DNA from: Unio delphinus
Lineage: Eukaryota > Mollusca > Bivalvia > Unionida > Unionidae
Length of the DNA: 64,000 nt
Direction of reading: 5' to 3'
NCBI GenBank assembly: GCA_029339505.1
Contig: JAQISU010000123.1
Location: forward strand, 3,208,501-3,272,500
How positions within the stretch are numbered: the first letter of the stretch is position 1; the number at the start of each line of letters is the position of its first letter. This document shows, piece after piece, positions 19,353 through 29,098 of this stretch. The notes under the pieces were generated by a model. It did no database searches. It was not told the origin of the DNA and saw nothing but the letters and a program-made list of their open reading frames with translations. Both the position numbers and the translations under genes were made by a program.

Positions 19353-20644
19353 TCAATAACATCAACGAATCCTGAATTCAGTGTGAATTTCCCTAGCCCA
19401 GTCCCCGTGAAGGAGATAGCGCTAGCAAAACTACGAGTGTATCACAGTTGGCCTAATATCAGATCGGTAGCATTTGGTGGTCAACAACCGAATAATTCCT
19501 TGGTATTTGCGAATAAGAATAAAGACGACGGGACTCCAGACTGGAACGTTGTTTCGATACCAACAGGGTCATACCAAATCGAACAAATCAATAATGAATT
19601 CGCGCGTAGAATAAAATCGATTACTGGAACAGAATCGAAAATCGCTATAACGGTTCATGAGCCGACGCTATTATCCGCAATTGAGATAAGCACAGAAGGA
19701 TACGTCGTAGATATCTATCAGAGTTCTGTTAGAACCGTACTAGGATGGCCTGAATTACCACCAGGGGGGAAAACCGTTGATTTACCAGAACCACAAAAAA
19801 CTGATTATATCACCGACAGAATAAAACCTGGTAATCCAATAAAAAGTTATGAAGATCACAGAATTACTATAGATTTTTTTGGTCTCGGATACGAACATAG
19901 GGTGGGGGGTGGACCATTGCAAGGGTATCATTTTATTGACGAACCTAAAATCGTTAAAAATTTCACAGCAATAAATAATGATTTTTCGCTGTTGTTAACA
20001 TCTCTTAAATCCGGCTCTCTCACCCGAGATGAACTTATCAGCGTCGTAGAAATATGCAACAAAATTATCGACGATATGGAAACATTTAATTTAAAAATTA
20101 TTCAGGATATATTAGATGACGATAATCCCACATCGATAACAAAACTTGCAACAGACTATAAAATCCCCGTCAAAGATATTTAAACTACCGGGATATAACG
20201 TACCAGAACTAAAAGAACTTCTCAGTGACACCATCGATGTTGGTTTTAAAATAATTCATGATACGTGGAAAAAAAACAGCATCACCGGAAATAAAACTCC
20301 TCAAACATAATAATGATCCAGATGGTGGCGGCAGACATATCGCTCCTTTCAACGTGAATATATCCTCAGTGATTGCGCTCAATTTAGTATGTGATGTTAT
20401 CGAAGGAAGCTATCAAATTAATCTCGAACGATCAAATCAAGCTCAGCAAGGATATATTCTGTATTCGTTTACACCAATAGCCCCTCCAGGATTTTTAATA
20501 ATTGAGTCTCCGGTTAATCCAGTCTATATGCGGTGTCATAATGATTCATTAACCAGAATTAATTTCAAACTCACAGATCAGTCCAATAATCTAATTGATC
20601 TACAAGAGGAGGTGTTAGCGATTAGTCTGTTTGTGAAGTCCTAA
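19269..20644 (+). pseudogene. Penton-like minor capsid protein, frameshifted once
   Basis: Starts MSIITMTTPMELLQ. The first 304 codons are open to 20183; after a small deletion near 20180 the frame changes and the conserved C-terminal domain (NLVCDVIEGSYQ, YILYSFTPIAPPGF, ISLFVKS) is open from about 20258. N-terminal FSVNFPSPVPV and the C-terminal beta-rich block match minor capsid (penton) proteins of Polintons as I know them. Confidence 0.8.
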
Positions 20645-20650
20645 AGACTT
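20636..20650 (+). terminator. Stop-codon hairpin of the penton-like gene
   Basis: AAGTC (20636-20640) and GACTT (20646-20650) flank CTAAA, which contains the stop TAA (20642-20644). Homologous positions in the other copies have different stems that still pair. Confidence 0.6.
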
Positions 20651-20693
20651 GATCAAATATTCGGTTGAACTCGTAAAAGAATTATTAACCCAT

Positions 20694-20886
20694 AGCAGCA
20701 GAGAGGGTGAATGACAACAACGTTGCGACCAAAATTGATTGAAAAATCGTAAAGTCTCCGTTTGCTAAATGGAGACTTTTTTTTGGGTTAAAATATGAGA
20801 TTTCGTTGGAAGGCTCTATTTTTTGTTTTAAGGACTCAATCTATTTTTTGTCTGAAAAGGTTGCAGGGTTCACCCTCTCTGCTGCT
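20694..20886. repeat. Element 1 right TIR
   Basis: Inverted copy of 6007-6198, again bounded by AGCAGCAGAGAGGGTGAA and its complement. Just inside it (20651-20666) GATCAAATATTCGGTT is an inverted copy of 6240-6255 region, so similarity extends inward. Confidence 0.95.
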
Positions 20887-20891
20887 AAAGG
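20886..20891. repeat. Target site duplication of element 1, right copy
   Basis: TAAAGG, matching 6001-6006; removing the element restores a normal satellite unit. Confidence 0.75.
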
Positions 20892-21250
20892 TAAACTATC
20901 GATAACATGGTATAATCGCATAATAAATGCAAACTGTCGATAATATGGTATAATTACGTAATAAAGTTCAACTCTCGATACTATGGTATAATCACGTAAA
21001 AAGGTAAACTGTCGATAATATGGATTAACACGTAAAAAGGTAAACTGTCGATAATATGGTATAATCACGTAATAACGGTAAACTGTCAATACTATGGTAT
21101 AATCGCGTAATAAAGGTAAACTATCGATAGTATGGTATAATCATGTAATAAATGCAAACTGTCGATAATATAGTATAATTAGGTTTAAAAAAAGGTCAAA
21201 CTGTCGATACTATGGTATAATCACGTAATAAAGGTAAACTATCGAATAAT
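20887..21250. repeat. 38-bp satellite array, right block
   Basis: About nine units of the same satellite as 4155-6006 continue after element 1. Confidence 0.9.
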
Positions 21251-21514
21251 GTGGTTTATCATCTTTATCTGTGATCTCATTGACACTGAACTTCGATTTT
21301 GAAACTAATTGAAAATAAAGTGCGATCACGACTTGACGTGATTCCAAACCTGTGATCTGTTTCTTCAATGTTGAACTCGTGGCGTCACCTATTGGCGCTT
21401 GAAATAAAGCGTCTGGTGGTGAAAAAAATAATTACAAAGCCAAAGCAAATACTTTCGTTGTTTCATTTATGTAGATAATCTGCCTTAAGTATATAAATCG
21501 ATCATCTGGCTATT

Positions 21515-21629
<115 letters not shown>

Positions 21630-22254
21630 CACTAGTTTCAATGTTTCATGATACAGACCCAATGATATAACGAAAAATGGCATGACAATAAATATTGTTA
21701 GGGATTGTAATTTAAACAATCTGATTAAAATCAGCTGTTACGTACTACGACACTAACATCTGAACTAACTCGATACGGGGTCATGTCCAGGCGACCTTGC
21801 AAATTGGAAATTGCACTGTGTGTGTATTTGATTAAATTGTTTAGTTATCTTTACGGGGCTCGTAGTTTTTTAAATATATTAGCTCAGTTTACTATATACA
21901 TTCTATACTCGAACCGGGCAATGATACTGTGGGCGGTCATCTCCTAGATAGCGAGTATCACAGGGGAGTGGGTTAGAGTGTTGTTATTATATGTTTTATA
22001 TATATATGATATATGTTGACAAAGTGGGACGTAACGCTTACCCTTTGACAAGTGGGGCTTATACATTATTATACAAATAACGCTCATGACCCGCGAGCAT
22101 CTGAAGTATGCTTTGGAATAATTCACCGCTCTGAAGATCATACCACTGGGCTGGATTTGAGTAGGAAAATATGGCAGGAATCTCGCCTTATCAGCAATGA
22201 CTATTCGCTTTTTGACAAAACAGAGTAATATCTTCATTGCATAATACGCGTACG

Positions 22255-22256
<2 letters not shown>

Positions 22257-22316
<60 letters not shown>
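22257..22316. repeat. (TC)n microsatellite, 60 bp
   Basis: Uninterrupted TC dinucleotides. Confidence 0.97.
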
Positions 22317-22319
<3 letters not shown>

Positions 22320-23270
22320 TGTGCAGATTTAATGTTGAAAAGAGGAACGAATGTTTGTGTTAAGCATATTGTGTATTTCATGGAGACTGTATTTTTCAAG
22401 TGATTTTGGCTGAATAAATGGATCAGACATAAAAACATTATTTCTATTGTAATCTGTATAGTGTTTTATATGAAACTCAACACAAAGAATAATGATATTC
22501 TAAAAACAAAAATAAAACAACGACGACAACAACAACTTATATATTTTAACTGAATTGCAGCCTGCTAAATAGCTATAAAGTTCAAGAATTCCAGAATTTC
22601 AGGTTGTATCGTTTAACCAGATTTCAACGTGCATACGTTAGACCCTGATGTATGAAGGTCAATTAGGCGAACACAGGTGTGAACCCAGTTAACTGACATG
22701 GCCATACAATTTGTAACGCACCATATTTTGGGCAAGCCCGTTACATAATAATTGCGATCACAGGTTTCACAGGTAAGTGGTGGAATTCTTTGTTCGAATC
22801 AAGAAAACATCAAGTGGCGGGAAAATGCTATGCTAACGTCCGTGTGTGTTAATACAGGAAGCTTTTACGGACCAAAGATAATTACCCCGATGCAGTTAGT
22901 TTAAGTCTTTGGAAGAAAACAGAAAAGGGTCCTGGGAAGAACGGAGGCAGAAGTTAGACTGACTGGAGGGAGTTGGATTACCAGTCCAGAAAGATCATAC
23001 AAAGATCATACAAATGAGTAGGAACACAGGACAGGATTAAAATTTATCACACTAAATCAGATGATGAAATAGGGTGTCACTTGGTCGAGTTAAAGACGAG
23101 TGATGGGGTTTTAATTTGAATTGTATTTGAGAGATGACTGTTATTGGATTATATTAAATTGTTGTTATTTGAATTTCACATTTTGTGTATTCATTCATTC
23201 ATTTAACTGTCAGCACCACTGACTGGGGGCTCAGAGCTTTGCATCTCTCTATCACTACTGCAATTTCTGA

Positions 23271-23596
23271 TTGTTTGTTTGTTTGTTTGATTAGGATTTT
23301 TAACGTAGCTTTAACAATTTTTCAGTTATATCGCTACGATGTCTGCAGTGAGATAGTTTATAGTGATGTCTAGCACTGAAGCATCATGCCGCAGACATGT
23401 AGCATGATGTCTCACCCAGTCACATTATCCTGACACCAGGCCGACCAGTCCTAACACTAACCTCTTTATGCTGAGCGTCAAGCGAGGCAGCTGTTAGTAC
23501 CATTTTTGTAAGTCTTTGGTATGACTCGGCCGGGGATCGAACCGACGACCTCCCGCTTCCGGGGCGGACGCTCTAATCACTAGGCCACCGGAGCGG
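23271..23596 (-). mobile_element. tRNA-derived SINE (copy A)
   Basis: On the minus strand it begins CCGCTCCGGTGGCCTAGTGA with an A-box-like start and has an excellent B-box GGTTCGATCCC, then a ~200-bp body and a (CAAA)n tail at 23271-23290. It is the reverse-orientation homologue of 47564-47889 along its whole length. Confidence 0.85.
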
Positions 23597-24542
23597 TTCG
23601 CAGTTTCTGATAAAGATGAGCCAGGGTGGGTCTTGTGTATTAATTTAAATAATATTGGGAGAACCCCACCCAATCTAAAAAAAAAAGGGAAACCTCTTCT
23701 CAGAAGTGAAGTACAGAGTTCGATGAGAGAACATGTATGTATAGAGATAGTGGATGGGGATAATTTTCTAATACCTTTTTACAACAGTTTGTCCTGTTTA
23801 ATTTTTTGGGGGGCCATGAAAAAACAAGAATATACTTTAATGGTACAACAGTCACGGTTGGCCATTTTAAATCATTTAGTTTATACATTTGCTAATTCAA
23901 GGTACCTCGTTAAAGTGTTTCGTATCGTTGAATGGAAGTTTTAAACAGTTTTCTCCCGCGTCGCCTTCTGTGTACAATATACTGAAAAAGACTAAATGAA
24001 TACTAATATTACAAACTAATGCAGTTCTAAGTGAATGTTCTTTCAAGTTGTAAATACAAGTTGGTCCAGTAGAAAATTCTGAGCGTTTTAACTATTGTTG
24101 AAAACCTCTTTAAATTTGGGAAAACAATATAGATCGATGCCAAGTGTTTACATTTTGTGTGTTGTTTTAATAAGATTTCGTTTACAACGGAACTATCGGC
24201 ACAAACATAATTCAATGTATGTTAATCAAAGTCATCAAATCACCAACTAAAGCAAGTATATAGATTTAAAAGAACATTGAATGCATTCAACAGTTTATGA
24301 TTGCTTACATGTCTTAAAACTTATCTTAGAATGAAAGAACAAACGTTAAGACCTAATATATACTAATGTTTCGAAATTTAAATATTTTCAGCATGTTTTA
24401 TGTTTTATATTTTTATGGTGTTTTTAATCATATCATTATATATGTTTTTTATGTAGGCGTTGTCTAATGTTGTAAAGCGCTTAGAGCTTCTAAACTTAGA
24501 CGCTATAAAACCCCTCATAAATATTATTTTCATTTTTTTTAA

Positions 24543-24601
<59 letters not shown>

Positions 24602-26685
24602 GAGTGATAATGAAAAACACATTGCTGTAATTAAATGTTTTATTTTGGGACTAATCATCTTGATGATAAATGTTTGACCTCTATATAATATTTGTATCTT
24701 TCTATAAGTTCTGTGCGTGTAACTTCCAAATTGGGTTCGTGATAATCGATTTCACCCGTTCCCTCCTGTTTGAATAATAAGTAGGCAAATGATGAAATAA
24801 GGGCGGATAAGTCTCATTTAATATTCATAAAATAACCTTTGCATATCAAGCACGACTTTTCAATATCTTTAAGTGTTTAAAACCTCGCCGCAAAGAAGGA
24901 CGTTTGAACTTTACAGATGGGTCGCAATTTGGATAAATTTATGCGTATTTGCAATAGCATTTTGATATAATTCTTGAGTACATGTCTTAGATTTATTTGC
25001 CTTTACTGGAAGAGTATGGTATGAATGTATCGTGAGTTTCCCAATAGTATTGTCTCGCATGCATGAAGTATTAATAAAAATTCCAGAGAATGTTATATGC
25101 ACCAGTTTTTTTTATATAGTTTAGCTCAGTAGTTGGTATTTTGATCCTTGGATCTAAAGGAAGATAATGTTTTTGAAACGTGTAATTTGATAGCGGATAT
25201 ATCTCTACAAATTTTACACCGGGCAATTGAGGACAGTGGTTTTTTAGATCTCAACGATATAGACATATAACACACTAACCATTTACAAATCATACACATG
25301 CACACAATAAATGAGGAATATGATAGGTATCTTTCTCTTTCAGAGATATTGGTGGTCCTGAAAAGGGCTGTTCGTTTTTCCTTCACTCCATTCATTATTT
25401 GTCGGCCGCCGTATACTGCGCATCTTTGCTACCAGTTTCCCAATACAAGTGAGCATAAAATAAAAAGAAAATGTGCATACGAAAGCAAATATACTCTTTG
25501 TAGTTTTAGCGATCTTACACTTGTAATATGGATCAACTTTAAATCGAGTGTTCAGAAGCTCTTAGGATGTTTTACGTTTACATTGTTGCAAAGATTTGCT
25601 AGGTATGGTGGAGGCTCGAACTTGAGTTTGTACAATCTCTTTGTTACCCGGTTCCATAACGTCCGCGAGGATACAGTGACATTTATTTAGGTAAAGCAGA
25701 CGACATTCAACCTGGACAAGATCTGGCTATTAATATGGTGGCAACTGTGAGCGGGCAGCTATTGTATCTTTCTCCCCGGTATCTGACCATGTTAGCGGGC
25801 ATTCACCAGCTTGCATGGTGGCCTTGTTCTGTCCTGTTTTTGTTTTCATTCCCTCTCATCGTCTGCTGATGTATGGTGTGTTAAACAGCCTCTCTGTTTT
25901 TGTTAATTTCGACAAAATTGCATAGCATCCGATTCTTTTGTTACTTGAATGTAACCTTCAATGGTTATTTTGGATTCAATGCACACTACTATAATTCCAG
26001 TCAACGTTTCATTAAATAAGTTTGATAAATGAATTGTTTCAAAGTTTTACGAAACTTGCTAGATTTGCATCCTTCTATTACTTAGTTTAATTATGATCAT
26101 AGAGTCGTAACACGTACTGTTAAAGAAAACTGTTGTAACATTTCCTTGAAGATAGCTTCTGAGAAATTTGCACGGACAATTTGAAAATGATGCCGTACAG
26201 TGCAGAATATATTTGGTGGGAGGATGAGATTGAAAGTAGGTAATGTTGAATACAGTTTGAAAGAAATAAAGTGCAGGATGCTTTTAAAGTTTCCACCGAT
26301 GCCAAGAGGTGCGGTCTAAATGACAACCTCCTTATTTACACTAAATATTAAGGAAAGCGGTACGAAAATTTATGTTCGGATGTGGTGGGTTAGAAATAGA
26401 TGAAGTATGCACATGTGTGCTATCGTCATACGCATAATTAGGCTAATGTTTTATTACTGTTTGTCTAACACACGCATTTGAGATTTGCAATGTGCGTTAC
26501 GTTGATGAAATACAATTTGATCTATGTAAATGATACTAGCATTACGCTACCTCCTTTTCGTGTAAACCAAAGTTTAATTTTTTCTTTATCTTCTAACAAA
26601 TTTGACTAACATCGAACACGATCCCAATGCGAATTATGCCTTCTACAATCGAAATTAAATTTCGTTGACTTTTTGAAGTAATATC
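23597..26685. other. No recognisable gene; (TTA)n at 24544-24601
   Basis: Three kilobases of AT-rich DNA. A TTA trinucleotide run lies at 24544-24601. Short open frames (23633-23944, 25298-25690) show no domain or splice context that I can support. Confidence 0.45.
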
Positions 26686-26901
26686 TTAGCCGATGGTCAC
26701 TCTTTGTAACACCACACGATACGTTGTGGTTGACGATGAAATGTGTCCAATCAACTGCTTGACAAATTCGGTTTTGCTTGAACCACTCGGTCCATCACAA
26801 TTCTCAACACTTTTAAGACAATTTGCCCTTTGTGGACTGATACAGTTTTGGTGGTCATGTTGACATTTTAATGTCATATGTTCAGAATTCCAATCTCGCA
26901 T
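26686..26901 (-). pseudogene. Relic of an older Polinton packaging ATPase
   Basis: A 71-codon frame contains CDGPSGSSKTEFVKQLI, a Walker A-like P-loop (GPSGSSKT) followed by FVKxL as in Polinton/adinto-type A32 ATPases, but clearly different in sequence from the ATPases of elements 1-3. No Walker B is found. It lies on the minus strand like the PolB relic at 34835, so both may come from one decayed element. Confidence 0.4.
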
Positions 26902-26964
26902 GTTGTATCAAAGAGTATTGTCCTTAAAATTCAATTTTATGGTCGAGATTTTAGATTGCATCTG

Positions 26965-27109
26965 TTGAATTAAACAGTAATGGTATTTACTATGTAGAGA
27001 TTTTAGACTGTGTCGTTTGAATTATATGGCGATGGTTGAATTAAACAGTAGTGGTATTTACTATGTAGAAATTTTAGACTGTGTCGTTTGAATTATATGG
27101 CGATGGTTG
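26965..27109. repeat. 71-bp tandem repeat, left part of an interrupted array
   Basis: Units start at 26965 and 27036 (TTGAATTAAACAGTA). The array resumes at 33986 on the other side of the LTR element. Confidence 0.85.
27105..27109. repeat. Target site duplication of LTR element (GGTTG)
   Basis: GGTTG directly precedes the left LTR and is repeated at 33986-33990 directly after the right LTR. Confidence 0.9.
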
Positions 27110-28915
27110 TGTAACACAATTGTTACCGAGAGGAGGGTGGATTAAATGAACAATACAAACACAATTTGTGAAAGAAAATATAAATTTATGTAATAAATTA
27201 TAAATGAAAAAAATACAGATGTATTAACACAATAACTCACGCGCTCAACCCACAATTACACTCACAACCATTCACAATACATGAATAAATTAAATAACAA
27301 TACAAAAGGAATCACAAATGTAAAGGGATCTCTTGGATTATACACAGATCCAAGAATCCTTTACGAAAGTTAAATAAATGCAAGTATGATTCACGAAAAA
27401 AATAAACACAAACGACAAACTATCTATCGCACGATGGATTGCGATAACTAGCACGATCATATACTTGTATTCAATCAAGTTGCTAGCTTTTATTGATATC
27501 TATGTGATCACTTGAAATATTATTGCGATCTGACATAAACATGCAAATACAACAATGTATTAAATTATATCACAATTTCAATACACCTATGTGTCTCCCC
27601 TGTATAACCGCACGATTCAGCAACAGTTGAATCGTCTCCCAGTTTCCCCGAGAACCGAGGGTTGACCAATACTATTATCGGACGTTTCCCTACACGGATC
27701 CACCACAGTTATACGTTCAGACAGCATACAACATCTACCCGAACCAACGGTTCCTCACTACCCTAGATGTCGACCCGGACGTTTTACAACTCTAAGACAG
27801 CTCCGACACTCGGACTTCTAGCTTTCCGGATATTTACATGTTACACAGATGTTGACGAACAGACAGTTCGACACACAGACAGATACTTCAATTCCGTTTG
27901 CACAAATTAACGGCACAATCACATTCAGATATTTATACAGAGATGTTCCAGAACAAACAATAGATGTCCCACAACAAATCAAACGATTTCAAAGACGTTT
28001 ATCAAAAGATGGTATCAGATGTGTTAACAGCTACGGTATCAACGATGTTTATTAGCAGCTACGGTATCAACGATGCTATTAGCAGCTACGGTATCAACGA
28101 TGCTATTAGCAGCTACGGTATCAACGATGTTATTAGCAGCTACGGTACCAGAAACAATGTAACAACTATGTTAGCAGCTACGGTATCAGAGACGGTATCA
28201 ACGATGTTATTAGATGCGCTATCAGTGATGAACTTCTACGGTATCAACGACGGAATCAACGACGTAATCAGACTGAATCAAACGGTGACAGCTATTGTCA
28301 GATGTTATCAGATCTACGGAATCAACGATGTTATTAGATCTCCGGAATCAGCGATGTTATTAGATCTCCGGAATCAGCGATGTTATTAGATCTCCGGAAT
28401 CAGCTATAATAAACAAAACCAGACTAATAATAGTTGTCTCAAAAATAATCTAAGCCGTAGATTACGATATTGTATTTAAAGTCTAAAAGTGACTAGTAAT
28501 TCCAAATATTCCACGTTTAATTGCAATAAAAGCATCATTATACGAAATGATAATCTGAATAAAATTCACAATAAAACGAAATGTAAATTTAACACTCACC
28601 CCTTTGGCTGGAGATTTGCAAGACGAGGTTATCTATCCTTCGATTAGATATTTTAGATCCCGTAAAAATTTATGATAAATCCTAAGCCTTATATACTCTC
28701 AATAGGTGAACATAAATCACATCGAGCTTGCCGTACACCACGTAAAACGAGTATTTCGGATTTCATGTAAATTACAAATTGGCACATGCAAATCGTTACA
28801 CGCCACTTAATCACCCCAGGTAATGCGTGTACGACGTAATCAAGAAAATGGTGAGTTTCGTTTGCAATTCAAGTACAACAAAAATCAGTTCAAATTTTCG
28901 CCTAATTCTGTGACA
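27110..28915 (-). repeat. Left LTR (3' LTR in element orientation)
   Basis: 1806 bp, TGTAACACAATTG...TTCTGTGACA on the plus strand. It contains an internal array of ~27-bp units (AGCAGCTACGGTATCAACGA core) at about 28050-28150 and shorter GGAATCAACGAC and CTCCGGAATCAGC repeats downstream. Frames through these repeats are not considered genes. Confidence 0.95.
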
Positions 28916-28931
28916 ATACCTCCCCCCTAAG
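28916..28931 (-). promoter_or_regulatory. Polypurine tract
   Basis: On the minus strand CTTAGGGGGGAGGTAT directly abuts the 3' LTR, as required for plus-strand priming. Confidence 0.8.
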
Positions 28932-29098
28932 AATAAAAATGTACACATTTTTAAAACTAACACAGAATAGAAGAAAAATAACTACTGATGATATCTTACA
29001 ACATTTACACTGGTTATACTACAAACTGGATTTTATTACTGGGCAAATTCATACAAATTTCCCATCACGCCCTACTCAAGTAGTCTGCGCCTATATTT

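Larger units (their letters stand above)
6007..20886. mobile_element. Element 1: complete Polinton/adintovirus-like integrated element (14.9 kb)
   Basis: It is bounded by ~192-bp TIRs and a target duplication. It encodes an ATPase, DUF5679-like/PLA2 protein, retroviral-type integrase, PolB-helicase-HNH, small zinc protein, HNH endonuclease, and a late capsid block ending with a penton-like protein. This set (integrase, PolB, packaging ATPase, adenain-like protease, double jelly-roll capsid) defines Polintons/adintoviruses. ATPase, integrase, polymerase, capsid, pVI-like, fibre and penton genes are broken, so the copy is inactive. Confidence 0.93.

Noticed and set aside
21944..22438. 164-codon minus-strand frame with an Arg-Glu run
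   Set aside because: The run is the (TC)n microsatellite; flanks show no coding signature.
24405..24620. Isoleucine-run frame
   Set aside because: Product of the (TTA)n microsatellite.
27849..28389. Frames with SYGINDAI/V repeats (also 32907-33459)
   Set aside because: They lie within LTR tandem repeats and are identical in both LTRs; no protein character.
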